This document shows, in pieces, positions 55,820-64,000 of a stretch of 64,000 nucleotides of DNA (positions are counted from its first letter, which is position 1; every line of letters begins with the position of its first letter). Origin of the DNA: Pseudovibrio sp. M1P-2-3 (GTDB taxonomy: Bacteria > Pseudomonadota > Alphaproteobacteria > Rhizobiales > Stappiaceae). Location of the stretch: assembly GCF_031501865.1 (NCBI RefSeq), contig NZ_JARRCW010000001.1, positions 1,943,001 through 2,007,000 of the forward strand. The letters run 5' to 3'. The notes beneath the pieces were generated by a model. The model was not told the DNA's origin, did no database searches, and saw nothing but the letters and a program-made list of their open reading frames with translations. The position numbers and the translations under genes are program-made.

Positions 55820-56241
55820 CATGGCCAGATAACCTGGCCCTTTCAAGTAGCTGTCAAAATCATCGAACAACGCCTTGATGGCACCCGCCTGAGCCAGCTG
55901 CTCCCGGTACATCCAAATGGTTTTGGCGTCGGGAACACGATCCTCTAGTCCCACCCCTAAAAGCGGATGAATGACAAGCGATCACGCAGCTGATATTCAG
56001 CCAGATCATCCGACAGGTTATACAGGGCACACAAGATGATCGCCTTGAACATTAAGACCGCATCCCAGGGTTTGCGCCCCGCTTTGGACTTGCGACCTTC
56101 TGAGCGCTGACGCCAGATGCTTTCAAGCCGAGCGCAAAAACTCTCTCATGGAACGAGTGTATCGATCTTTACCAGCGGATCATTGCTTGCGTCGAGATCC
56201 TTATAGCGAGTGGCAATATCAAAAAATCCAAGCTGCCCCAT
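55820..56241 (-). pseudogene. IS5-family (IS5 group) transposase N-terminal relic
   Basis: From ATG 56241: MGQLGFFDIATRYKDLDASNDPL, an internal TGA replacing the usual Trp of the VPWE motif, then GRKPWDAVLMFKAIILCALYNLSDDLAEYQLRDRLSFIRFLGVGLEDRVPDAKTIW (DUF772-type, given here by its key residues). It is cut at 55820 by the IS3 end. Confidence 0.85.
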
Positions 56242-56312
56242 GAACCCTCAAACTATTCATTTCAAGTCATTGACTATACAACAAAAAAGCAGAATTGGAA
56301 TTTTTAGAGGTG

Positions 56313-56440
56313 CCCTACAATACCAAACGACTGCATTGTGCTCTGGGTTACCGCCCGCCGGTTCCGGAAGTCATTATTCCGATGGACCAAAGACCAGCCA
56401 TGCACTAACTTTCAAAGCGGACCATTCAAACGGGGCTATT
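56313..56440 (+). pseudogene. IS3 OrfB C-terminal scrap and left end
   Basis: [26 protein letters not shown] matches the end of OrfB at 49516-50214. It is followed by the inverted IS3 end (GCGGACCATTCAAACGGGGC) at about 56417-56440. 56441-56648 holds only an imperfect hairpin (GCGTACCTT 56576-56584 / AAGGTACGC 56608-56616). Confidence 0.8.
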
Positions 56441-56648
56441 CAATACAGGCTTACAGCTTTGTCGAACAACTCCAAGTACAAACGCCTTTGAGTGCATCAC
56501 CAGATAAAGAACAACGCGGAACTTTATAGTTTCATAAAACAATTAGTCCACCTTTTGCTTTAACTTGTTGTATACGCGTACCTTCGGAAGACTGTGTCTA
56601 CTTTTCAAAGGTACGCTGTAGTTTGCAGTGGGCGCTCTGTAAGAGCGT

Positions 56649-58523
56649 TTAGTTTTTCGCCCACCAATTATCATATTGATACCCATAAATAGGTGTGTAC
56701 TCTGGGTGAGAGACGTTTTGCCATCTACCTACCCACTCCGCTGGATTATGGTACAAGGGGATCGCATAAAAGCCGGAAATAAGCACTCGATCGAAGGCGC
56801 GAACAGAGTCAATAAATTCCTGCTTGGTACGTGCCGCGACTATTTTGCTGGTTAACTCGTCTATTGCTGGATCCGATGCGCCAACAATATTGCGTGAACC
56901 TTTTGTTTTTGCTGCTGATGATGACCAGCGAGAGTACTGTTCGGCTCCAGGAGACAAGGATGACCACCAACGATTAAAGAGCATCTCAAACTCGAAATTG
57001 GCTCGTCTTTGTTCAAATTGAGAGGCATCTACTGTTCGTATCACCATGCTAATTCCAATGCGCTCCATAATGCGTTGTAGTGAAAGTGCCACGCGCTCTT
57101 CTTCTTTTTTGCGCACCAGTAATTCGAATTCTAACGGCGTGCCGTCCTTGGCATCAACCATTTGTCTATTTTTAAGGGTGTATCCGGCTTTCCTGAGAAG
57201 GTTTATTGCTTCGTGGAGCACTTTTCGGTCATGGCCACTTCCATCCGTTTCAGTTGGAAACCATGTGCCATTTAATATGTTTTCTGGAATTTGGCTGGAG
57301 TAGGGTACTAATAAAGCTCTCTCCCGTTTACTTGCAGGTCTACCGATTGAGGATAGCTCTGAATTGTCCCAGTATCCGGCTGTACGAGCATACACTCCAT
57401 TGAATAGAGTTCGGTTGATGAATTTAAAGTCAAGAAGTAGGCTAAGGGCTCGCCGTACGTTTTTATCATTGAACTTATCTAGTCTGGTATTGAAGGCAAT
57501 GCCATCCATGTTGGCAGGTGTTTTTTTCTCGAAAACTTCCTTAAAAACCCGTCCCTCTTGAAAAGCTGGGAAATTAAATCCATTCACCCAAAAGTTTGGA
57601 CTCTCAAATTGCATGGCATACACGTCGCCTTTTTTGAAAGCTTCGTGTAAAGCATTACTGTCACGGTAATAGTCAATGATAATTTCATCAAAATTATCAA
57701 AACCAATTTTGACAGGTAGATTTTTGCCCCAATAGTTTGGGTTGCGTTTGTAAACAATGCGCCTCCCAGGCTGAACTTCGGAAACAGTGTAAGGGCCGGA
57801 CCCAAGGGGAGGGGTTAGAGTAGACTGATCAAAGGTTTCCACATTAGTGGCTGCTTTTGAAAAAATTGGGGCCAATGAAATAAGCAATGGTAGTTCTCGA
57901 TTATTTCCATCTTTGAAATGTAGTTTGACTGAACGTTCACCCGTCTGTTCAAATTTTGTAATTTGCTTATACCAGCCAGAATACGGTGGCCTTCCTTTGT
58001 CCCGCAAAAGCTGGAGGGAAAAAATAATATCTTCAACTGTAATTGGTGTCTTATTGGAAAATTGGGCGGCTTGGTTAAGTCTAAACTCAATCCAGTTTCT
58101 TGTATCGGGCATGCGGACAGATTCTGCAATATGAGCATAAAGGCTGAAAGCCTCATTGCTAGAGCGCATGAGCAAGCTTTCAAAAATATTGCTTCCCATT
58201 TGGCGCTCTTTCATTCCTCTAGCTGTGGTCCATGCTCCTTTGAGTATAAATTGGTTTAAACTGTCGAAGGTACCTTGAACACCAACCTTCATTTGCCCAC
58301 CTTTGGGCGCATTGGGATTAGCGTAAGGTAAGTGAGGAAAGTCCGCGGGTAGGGCTGGTTGACCATGCATTGCTATTGCGTGAGACCAAGCGATACGTTC
58401 TTCGGCATGAGATATAGAGCAAAAAAACAAAAAAAAGGAAAAGATCAACAACTTTAAGAAAACAGTTTTTAATAGAAAATATTGATATATAGATTCTCGG
58501 CGAACACCGTACAAAATAGGCAT
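56649..58523 (-). CDS. family 5 extracellular solute-binding protein (YejA-like)
   Basis: 624 aa. Signal peptide with hydrophobic core LLIFSFFLFFCSI and cleavage after SHA (about residue 40). Mature features resemble the YejA/microcin C-type branch: AMHGQPALPADFPHLPYANPNAPKGGQMKVG near 50-80, FNTRLDKFNDKNVRRALSLLLDF near 345, FNRWWSSLSPGAEQYSRWSS near 510. Family members deliver peptides to an ABC importer. No permease or ATPase gene is adjacent, so its transporter must be encoded elsewhere or IS activity removed it. ATG 58523 is preceded by GGAGGTTTT. Confidence 0.88.
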   Translation of the reverse strand: MPILYGVRRESIYQYFLLKTVFLKLLIFSFFLFFCSISHAEERIAWSHAIAMHGQPALPADFPHLPYANPNAPKGGQMKVGVQGTFDSLNQFILKGAWTTARGMKERQMGSNIFESLLMRSSNEAFSLYAHIAESVRMPDTRNWIEFRLNQAAQFSNKTPITVEDIIFSLQLLRDKGRPPYSGWYKQITKFEQTGERSVKLHFKDGNNRELPLLISLAPIFSKAATNVETFDQSTLTPPLGSGPYTVSEVQPGRRIVYKRNPNYWGKNLPVKIGFDNFDEIIIDYYRDSNALHEAFKKGDVYAMQFESPNFWVNGFNFPAFQEGRVFKEVFEKKTPANMDGIAFNTRLDKFNDKNVRRALSLLLDFKFINRTLFNGVYARTAGYWDNSELSSIGRPASKRERALLVPYSSQIPENILNGTWFPTETDGSGHDRKVLHEAINLLRKAGYTLKNRQMVDAKDGTPLEFELLVRKKEEERVALSLQRIMERIGISMVIRTVDASQFEQRRANFEFEMLFNRWWSSLSPGAEQYSRWSSSAAKTKGSRNIVGASDPAIDELTSKIVAARTKQEFIDSVRAFDRVLISGFYAIPLYHNPAEWVGRWQNVSHPEYTPIYGYQYDNWWAKN

Positions 58524-58674
58524 AAAACCTCCAACTCACACTGAATATCTCTATTCATAATCGGTTTTGAATAAAATTCTAGGGCATGAGGTTTGGGAAA
58601 AGCGGGCACTTCACGGTATTCTGTAGCTAGAATTTTGCCTCATTCCTGTTTAAACAAGGGGCAACTGCTTCGGG

Positions 58675-58703
58675 TTGATTTGGTCTAGCCATGTAATTTA
58701 TAT
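58675..58703 (+). promoter_or_regulatory. candidate promoter of ialB
   Basis: TTGATT, 17-nt spacer, TTATAT, ending about 120 bp before the ialB ATG. The rest of the 58524-58824 divergent region shows nothing else definite. Confidence 0.3.
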
Positions 58704-58824
58704 AGTCAGGTGCTATTAAACGTGGTCTTGGTAGAAAGAGCATCTCACTCCCAAATTGCACAGTAAGTTTTCAGGTAGTGCTCATTCGGGTTTTATTGGG
58801 AGCACACAACTAAAGGAATTTGGA

Positions 58825-59445
58825 ATGGCCAAAATTGTTAAGCGCATGCTCATGGGCGGAGCTATTGCTGCAGTGGCTGGGCTTGGTATTTCTGGTTCAG
58901 TTTCTGCTCAAACTCAGCCCGAGGATGCATGGGTTAAGGTCTGTAATACTGATCCAAAAACCAAAAAAGAGTTCTGCTTTATTAGTCAGGAACTCCGTAC
59001 TGATACAGGTCAGTTTTTAGCACAGGCTGTCGTTACTGAAGTTTCGGGTGAGGCCCGTAAAAGACTTCGTATGGCAGTCCCCCCTGGAATGTTGTTGCAG
59101 CCAGGGTTGGGTGTGCAGATCGACGGTGCAAATAAAACAGCAGCAAAATACTCTATCTGCTACCCTAACGCCTGTTTCGCGGAAATGGTTATCGATGATA
59201 AATTCATTGGTAATATGAAGCGTGGTGGTAAGCTGGTAATTTCTACTTATAATCAGCAGGGTAAGATTCGTCCGTTTGACCTGACTTTGAGTGGCTTTAC
59301 TCGAGTTTATGACGGAGAACCTATTAAGCCGGAAGAGTTGCGGGCAAAGCAAGAGCGTTTACAAAGTGAATTGCAAAAAAGAGCAGAAGCTGCACGCCAA
59401 CGCCTTATTGAGCAACAACGTAAAGCTAGTGAAACCTCCAACTAG
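58825..59445 (+). CDS. ialB: invasion-associated locus B (IalB) family protein
   Basis: 206 aa, exported. Signal peptide MAKIVKRMLMGGAIAAVAGLGISGSVSA, cleaved before QTQPEDAW. The IalB domain (about 33-165) has paired cysteines (WVKVCNTD...EFCFISQE and ICYPNACFAEM), typical of the family. A charged, Gln/Arg-rich tail (about 175-206) looks helical. Named from Bartonella erythrocyte invasion, but widespread in alphaproteobacteria as an envelope protein of unknown activity. ATG 58825 chosen because AAGGAATTTGG and the signal peptide begin there. Confidence 0.92.
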   Translation: MAKIVKRMLMGGAIAAVAGLGISGSVSAQTQPEDAWVKVCNTDPKTKKEFCFISQELRTDTGQFLAQAVVTEVSGEARKRLRMAVPPGMLLQPGLGVQIDGANKTAAKYSICYPNACFAEMVIDDKFIGNMKRGGKLVISTYNQQGKIRPFDLTLSGFTRVYDGEPIKPEELRAKQERLQSELQKRAEAARQRLIEQQRKASETSN

Positions 59446-59470
59446 CAGTTGCTGTAATAGTTGAAATAAA

Positions 59471-59506
59471 AAAGCCGCTCCAGTGTTCGGGGCGGCTTTC
59501 TTTTTT
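59471..59506 (+). terminator. rho-independent terminator after ialB
   Basis: AAAGCCGCTCC and GGGGCGGCTTT with a short loop followed by CTTTTTT. It may serve hspQ (convergent) as well. Confidence 0.92.
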
Positions 59507-59517
59507 GGAGCTATAGT

Positions 59518-59850
59518 TTAGTGAATATCTACATCTCTTGGAATTAATTCACCGTTTTCCGTTTCATCAAACAATTCTTCTAATTGCGGGTTTCGAAGCG
59601 GTTCTCCGCTTTCGTCCTGCTCCAAATTTTGCTCAGACACATAGGCAATGTACTCGGTTTCCTCGTTCTCAGCTAAAAGATGATAAAAAGGTTGATCTTT
59701 TGAGGGACGTACATCCTCCGGAATTGCTTCCCACCACTCTTCTGTATTGTCAAAAGTGGGGTCCACGTCGAATATCACACCTCTAAAAGGGTAGAGTCGG
59801 TGCTTGACCACCTGACCAATGTGAAATTTGGCAGACCTAATTTTCTCCAT
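59518..59850 (-). CDS. hspQ: heat shock protein HspQ (hemimethylated-DNA-binding YccV family)
   Basis: 110 aa. YccV-like beta domain: AKFHIGQVVKHRLYPFRGVIFDVDPTFDNTEEWWEAIPEDVRPSKDQPFYHLLAENEETEYIAYVSEQNL covers about residues 7-75 (shown in shortened form: GQVVKHRLYPFRGVIFDVDP, PFYHLLAE, YVSEQNL). The acidic tail resembles other alphaproteobacterial members. HspQ modulates Lon specificity in enterobacteria; the role here is inferred. Start ATG 59850 (MEKIRSAKF) with GAGAG upstream, not the longer frame to 59889. Confidence 0.9.
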   Translation of the reverse strand: MEKIRSAKFHIGQVVKHRLYPFRGVIFDVDPTFDNTEEWWEAIPEDVRPSKDQPFYHLLAENEETEYIAYVSEQNLEQDESGEPLRNPQLEELFDETENGELIPRDVDIH

Positions 59851-59955
59851 AATACTCTCACAATCCGAGGAATTCCAACACCCTCCCATGGGGAGTGCGT
59901 GGTATTAGCGAAGTGTATAGGGCAAGGATAGCTTATGTGCAAACAAGTAGTTTTA

Positions 59956-60996
59956 TTATCCTTGATAGGCCTGTGCCAACTCTGGATCTTTTTCGCATAC
60001 TAAGTCTGCGAGATCACATATGACTTTGGCTTGTTTCCACGTGGCATCGTCTTGCATTTTGCCGTCAATCATAACAGCGCCTGTTCCATCGGGCATTGCC
60101 TCCAGTATCTTGCGGGCAAACTTTGTCTCTTCTACGTCGGGAGAAAAGACCCGCTTGGCAATTGCTACTTGGCTAGGGTGGAGAGACCAAGTGCCAACAC
60201 AACCCATAAGGAAAGCATTCCTGAATTGAACTTCACATGCTTCGGGATCACTAAAGTCTCCAAACGGGCCATAGAAAGCTTTAATACCATGAGCCATGCA
60301 AGCATCAACCATTTTCCCGATTGTGTAATGCCATAGGTCCTGCTGATACCCAGTGCGTTGGCTATTAATTGCAGAATCTGCCAGCACTTTATATTCGGGA
60401 TGACCTCCTCCAACTCGTGTTGTTTTCATCCCACGGGATGCCGCTAGATCTGCAGGTCCAAGGCTCATTCCATGCATTCGTGGGCTACTGGCTGCAATAG
60501 CTTCGATATTATTTACCCCTTCTGCAGTTTCTAAAATTGCGTGGATCAAGATGGGCTTTTTGATTCCCGATTTTGCTTCCAGTTGTGCAAGGAGTTGATC
60601 TAGAAAGTGAATATCCCATGGTCCATTGACTTTGGGCAACATGATTACGTCAAGTTTGTTGCCACATTGAGTTACAATTTCAGTAAGGTCATCCAAAACC
60701 CAAGGGCTTTCAAGGGAGTTAATGCGGGTCCACAGTTTGGTTGAACCAAAATCATTTGCCTTGGCCATTTCAATAAAGCCCTGCCGTGCAGCTTCTTTTT
60801 GGTCCGCAGGGATTGCGTCTTCTAAATTACCGAGGATCACATCAACCTGATTAATTAGTTGTGGTATTTTTGCTCTGATTTTTTCTAAATGCGGAGGTAC
60901 AAAGTGTATCATTCGCTCAAGAGCTACAGGCGGTTCACGGAATGGTGCGGGTGCGCCAATAGCCAGGGGCTGGTAGAAGCTACGGTAGGTCTTCAT
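59956..60996 (-). CDS. HpcH/HpaI-family CoA-ester lyase (L-malyl-CoA / beta-methylmalyl-CoA lyase-like)
   Basis: 346 aa, citrate-lyase beta/aldolase fold. Motifs: [29 protein letters not shown] (metal-site Glu/Asp, about 55-70), [64 protein letters not shown] (about 155-190, the diagnostic segment) and [22 protein letters not shown]. It cleaves or forms malyl-type CoA thioesters (glyoxylate plus acetyl- or propionyl-CoA) in C1/C2 metabolism; exact substrate uncertain. Single gene on the minus strand. Confidence 0.88.
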   Translation of the reverse strand: MKTYRSFYQPLAIGAPAPFREPPVALERMIHFVPPHLEKIRAKIPQLINQVDVILGNLEDAIPADQKEAARQGFIEMAKANDFGSTKLWTRINSLESPWVLDDLTEIVTQCGNKLDVIMLPKVNGPWDIHFLDQLLAQLEAKSGIKKPILIHAILETAEGVNNIEAIAASSPRMHGMSLGPADLAASRGMKTTRVGGGHPEYKVLADSAINSQRTGYQQDLWHYTIGKMVDACMAHGIKAFYGPFGDFSDPEACEVQFRNAFLMGCVGTWSLHPSQVAIAKRVFSPDVEETKFARKILEAMPDGTGAVMIDGKMQDDATWKQAKVICDLADLVCEKDPELAQAYQG

Positions 60997-61171
60997 TTGA
61001 AACTATCTCCCAAAATTTCAAGTGACCAAATGGGTCATTGTCACGCTTGAGTATAATGCTTTTTGCACAACCCTAAATCCACCCAAGGAACTAGTTTATA
61101 CGTAAATTTAAAGTTGTAGACTAATATTCGTTTGTAAGTGACTGATATTTCACAATTTTAAAGACTACTTT

Positions 61172-62047
61172 TTAGGCCCATTTCTTGAGAATCCACATCC
61201 ATTGTGTAGGTTTCTCTCGTATCCAGTCCTCAAATTGATCATGTATTGCCTGAGTAGCAACGATGGAATCTGCTTTCTTGTCCTTTGTGACGGGGTAAGG
61301 TATCCGCACTGCCTCAATTTCAAAGTGGGATCCCTTTGTTCTGATGGAGCGGATTGCTATGAGGGGCCTGTTTGAGTTTCTAGCGAGTAAAGCAGGTATG
61401 TGCGTTGCCTTTGCCGTTTGATTAAAAAACTGAACTTTCACGCCGCGTTTGTCGCGTACATCAGCTACAAAGCAGGGTGAGCCTCCGCTGCGTAATACTG
61501 CAATTAGTTTGCGTGCTGTGTCATGGCCCTTACTAAATAGGCCTTTCCGATAGAAGTTTACTCGTTGTTTCATAAGGAATGCTTCAGAAAGAGGGTTGGA
61601 AAGTGCTTGGTATACACCAGCTAGTTCAATTCCAAGGTCTCCTGCTCGTAAACCAACGAGCTCCCAGTTGCCACTGTGCATGGTAACAAAGACGGCGTTT
61701 CCGCCTTGACAGGCGTGCGTTATTATCTCTGGATTAATAAGTGTGACGCGCTCCTTGTCAGATATGAACCGATCAAGCAGGACGGTCTCTGCAGCTACAC
61801 GCCCCAAATTGTTCCATACCCCTTTCATGATTTTGTCAGCGTCATCACCATTTATTTCTGGATAGGCGGCAAGGAGGTTGGCTTTTGCTCGTATTTGTCG
61901 TTTTGTTCTAGGGGCAACAATCTCCCAAAGTTTACCCATAAAACCTGATGCCAAATCTAAAGGCATGAGGTGTAGAATGCCGCTCATCAGGATAAGCCCA
62001 ACCCATTCCAATCTCCGCAAAAGCTTTTTTGTCGAGTTGGCTCTCAA
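61172..62047 (-). CDS. lipid A biosynthesis acyltransferase (LpxL/HtrB family)
   Basis: 291 aa, membrane-anchored late acyltransferase adding a secondary acyl chain to lipid A. N-terminal hydrophobic anchor (about 13-38, GLILMSGILHLMPLDLASG). The catalytic H-x4-E is MHSGNWE near 118-124, and the second acyltransferase block is FVADVRDKRGVKVQFF near 190-205. The frame opens with TTG 62047 preceded by AAGGATT; no upstream ATG exists and no internal ATG would preserve the anchor, so TTG is the probable start. Confidence 0.9.
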   Translation of the reverse strand: MRANSTKKLLRRLEWVGLILMSGILHLMPLDLASGFMGKLWEIVAPRTKRQIRAKANLLAAYPEINGDDADKIMKGVWNNLGRVAAETVLLDRFISDKERVTLINPEIITHACQGGNAVFVTMHSGNWELVGLRAGDLGIELAGVYQALSNPLSEAFLMKQRVNFYRKGLFSKGHDTARKLIAVLRSGGSPCFVADVRDKRGVKVQFFNQTAKATHIPALLARNSNRPLIAIRSIRTKGSHFEIEAVRIPYPVTKDKKADSIVATQAIHDQFEDWIREKPTQWMWILKKWA

Positions 62048-62354
62048 CTGTAGTTAATCCTTCTTCCAGTTCGTTTGCATAGAAACTGTATTCCTAGCAT
62101 GATAATTCCTCAAAGTTGGAGGGTGTGTATATGTTCTTGGATTTAGCTAAGCGAAATGAGAAACGCAATAATGCCCTATGTATAGTTCACAATGGAAAAG
62201 AAGAGTAGTGCAGGAAGTGGCCGGAAAAATATAATTGCCACCCAACACTTTGTAGTGAAAGTGGGGCATAAGCAACATTTCTCAACTGGATCTAAATATG
62301 TGTAAGATGGTAAACTGAGGGGGATGAAGTACCCCCTCTGAGCTTACATGTCAC
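62048..62354. other. 307-bp gene-free stretch
   Basis: Contains the hairpin at 62317-62338 that likely ends the ubiH-like transcript and the upstream region of the acyltransferase gene. Nothing else recognised. Confidence 0.4.
62317..62338 (-). terminator. hairpin after the ubiH-like gene
   Basis: GAGGGGG and CCCCCTC with an 8-nt loop, 17 bp beyond the stop codon, with CAGTTT following on the minus strand. Confidence 0.55.
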
Positions 62355-63560
62355 TTATTGAGAGTGAAATGTATCTTGCATCAGGCGGGGTAAGTTCCAG
62401 GTTGGCGCAATTCCTTCACGCATTAAAACTTTTCGAACCATGGGGATTTTTACGGCGCTCAGTAACCCCAAGGTTCTGATTGCCTGTATAGGTAGGGCAT
62501 CACTCAAGAGTGATCTGTTCAATAAATCAACTGCGTTAGTCCGTGTGATGATGTCTGCAGAGCGGCTTCTTTCAAAAGCTGCAAGCATGGAGTTATTTCC
62601 AAGGGCTTGAGAGTGTTTTTTGGCTTGAAAAGCGAGGTCGGTTGCTACTGCAATGTCGCGTATGGATAAATTAAGTCCCTGAGCCCCAATAGGAGGGAAG
62701 GCGTGAGCAGCTTCCCCTATTAGAATGGACCGATTTCCTGACAACCGTAACGCTCGGAAGCCAGACAATGGGTAAACTTGCAGATCACTTACAATTTTAA
62801 ATGCACCGAGTAGCGAGTGAGCTCTCTTTTCCAACTCAAAGCCTAGTTCCAGCGTGCTTAGGGCTTTTATTTCCTGAGCTTGCGAAGGAGTAACCACACA
62901 CACGAGGGAAGATTGATTTCCGGGCAGCGGGACAAGAGTAAATGGTCCGGTTCGTTGATGAAACTCTGTTGATGTGTAGTTGTGAGGCAAAGAGTGATCA
63001 AGATTGAGCACCACTGCAGCCTGCGAGTACTTCCAGCTCTTTACATTAATACCTGCGGCTTCCCGAGTTTTTGAGCCTCGGCCATCCGCGCCAATAATAA
63101 ACTGGGTGGTTATTTCTTGCTCACAGCTGAGGATAATGTGCGCTCTTTCAGTATTCGAAGTGACCTGAGTAGCAGTTCCATCAAAGTAGGTGATAAAGTC
63201 ATTTTCCTGAATTACTTTCCAAAGTAATCGATTTAACTCATTGTTTTTTATATTATAACCGAAACTGTCGAGACCGAGCTCGAGAGCGTCGAATAGTGCC
63301 TCCGGAGCTCGAATTAAGCGCTCTGTGACGTCAACTAGGCGCATTTTTTTTAGAGGTGTAAAAGCACTTTCAAGTTGGTTCCAAATTCCAATATTGCGCA
63401 TGAAAGTTACAGATGACGCCATTAACGCTGTAGTTCGCGTATCATTCCAGTTGGGTAAAGGACCGACAAGAGCTGTCCTAATTCCTTGGGAGGCGAGCGA
63501 TAGGGCTGCAAACATCCCTGCGGGGCCAGTTCCGATTACTGCGCTTTCAAATTCGATCAT
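62355..63560 (-). CDS. UbiH/UbiF/VisC-family FAD-dependent hydroxylase
   Basis: 401 aa class A flavoprotein monooxygenase. N-terminal Rossmann motif IGTGPAGMFAALSLASQGIRTAL (about 8-30, GxGxxG), the DG-like ADGRGSKTREAAGI near 155, and the FAD-ribityl motif ILIGEAAHAFPPIGAQGLNLSIRD near 285-308, characteristic of ubiquinone-ring hydroxylases (UbiH/UbiF/UbiL/UbiM type). It hydroxylates a position of the quinone ring; which position cannot be told. ATG 63560; no strong RBS. Divergent from the next gene. Confidence 0.9.
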   Translation of the reverse strand: MIEFESAVIGTGPAGMFAALSLASQGIRTALVGPLPNWNDTRTTALMASSVTFMRNIGIWNQLESAFTPLKKMRLVDVTERLIRAPEALFDALELGLDSFGYNIKNNELNRLLWKVIQENDFITYFDGTATQVTSNTERAHIILSCEQEITTQFIIGADGRGSKTREAAGINVKSWKYSQAAVVLNLDHSLPHNYTSTEFHQRTGPFTLVPLPGNQSSLVCVVTPSQAQEIKALSTLELGFELEKRAHSLLGAFKIVSDLQVYPLSGFRALRLSGNRSILIGEAAHAFPPIGAQGLNLSIRDIAVATDLAFQAKKHSQALGNNSMLAAFERSRSADIITRTNAVDLLNRSLLSDALPIQAIRTLGLLSAVKIPMVRKVLMREGIAPTWNLPRLMQDTFHSQ

Positions 63561-63741
63561 AGTTTTTCCAACAGCTTAAAGTTTTTGGGCTGACTCTTTA
63601 CCTTCTGATGGGCTGAAAGAAACGTAAGCTGAGCTAAACTGCAAGGCTTCTATTCCCGAGCAAAGATGAAATACCATTGTTTCTCCCAACTAAATTGGAT
63701 AAATAGCTGCGCAGGGTGTTCTATAGAAAGTTTGGAACAAT

Positions 63742-64000
63742 ATGTCTAAGGTAAGCAATCGACGCCAGTGGTTTTGGGATACTGGTCTACCGGTGACACT
63801 TCTAAGCTTTGCTGTGGGGCTTGGGTGGCTTTACCTTGGCTTTATGGTTGTTGATATGGTGCCGCGTATGGACATGGGGACGATGGGCCCTGGCATGGAA
63901 GTATTCAACAAGTTTAACATGTTCTCTGGCCTTGACCCAATTGTGCGGGCACAGCTGGCCTCCTTGTGTTTACCGTTTGCAGGTGACGCATTTGGGATGC
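63742..64000 (+). CDS. membrane protein, 5' part (possibly DUF2182)
   Basis: Open from ATG 63742 (MSKVSNRRQWFWDTGLPVTLL) to the window end. One membrane helix (about 16-38) is followed by a Met/Gly-rich stretch (DMVPRMDMGTMGPGME) and a second amphipathic region. The Met-rich segment after the first helix recalls DUF2182 proteins, but the diagnostic later part is outside the window. RBS weak. Confidence 0.45.
   Translation, partial: MSKVSNRRQWFWDTGLPVTLLSFAVGLGWLYLGFMVVDMVPRMDMGTMGPGMEVFNKFNMFSGLDPIVRAQLASLCLPFAGDAFGM

Noticed and set aside
1-64000. tRNA, rRNA or prophage genes
   Set aside because: None recognised on either strand by eye; weak cloverleaf-like stretches lacked the TTC/CCA features.

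Overview
The window looks like an alphaproteobacterial chromosome, most likely Hyphomicrobiales (Pseudovibrio/Stappiaceae-like). This is inferred from the gene order purN-purM // AI-2E permease-hdaA-ppk-ppx // rnd-aspS, from ialB, and from the protein sequences. No rRNA, tRNA, CRISPR array or phage genes were seen. The base is a conserved housekeeping chromosome with an unusually heavy load of insertion sequences (IS), many of them nested or decayed.

Layout. 1-3.2 kb: IS4 relic, a molybdopterin oxidoreductase, a degenerate duplicate of that gene's 3' end, and a REP-like hairpin. 3.2-5.8 kb: small unknown genes, including a two-helix membrane protein whose second copy is split by an IS110-family (IS1111-group) element. 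5.9-19.8 kb: the core block purM-purN (minus), then AI-2E-type permease, hdaA, ppk and ppx (plus), an IS630 copy inserted in the stop codon of rnd, then rnd, aspS and an MsbA-like lipid exporter. 19.8-25.1 kb: an oligopeptide ABC importer, oppABCDF (minus). 26-30.8 kb: the stress trio prkA-yeaH-spoVR. 30.8-37.7 kb: an IS island, with IS66 inserted in an IS3 relic, IS5 in IS66, and IS481/IS630 copies in IS5. 37.7-43.1 kb: a giant DUF2339 membrane protein, a second IS1111-group element and a Cds1-like PLP enzyme. 43.3-47.8 kb: another IS pile (IS630 relic, IS256 carrying a third IS1111-group element, IS3, IS5). 48.2 kb: a degenerate PleD-like signalling protein. 49.5-55.8 kb: an IS3 element split by a 5.1-kb IS66-bounded composite transposon with an 8-bp target duplication, carrying an AraC regulator and an unknown 191-aa protein. 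56.6-64 kb: conserved genes again (YejA-like binding protein, ialB, hspQ, malyl-CoA lyase-like, lpxL/htrB, ubiH-like, and the start of a membrane protein).

Most notable result. The three IS1111-group elements share almost no noncoding sequence except a conserved core downstream of the transposase. In each one, two variable segments at fixed places in that core match that same element's own left and right chromosomal junctions (7-9 nt each). This is the signature of guide segments of a bridge/seek RNA, read here directly from three independent insertions. The RNAs are inferred; the matches are visible in the sequence.

Several nested insertions can be undone on paper: removing IS481 (6-bp TATAAT duplication) and IS630 (TA duplication) restores the IS5 transposase C-terminus, and removing the first IS1111-group element restores a paralogue of the small membrane gene.
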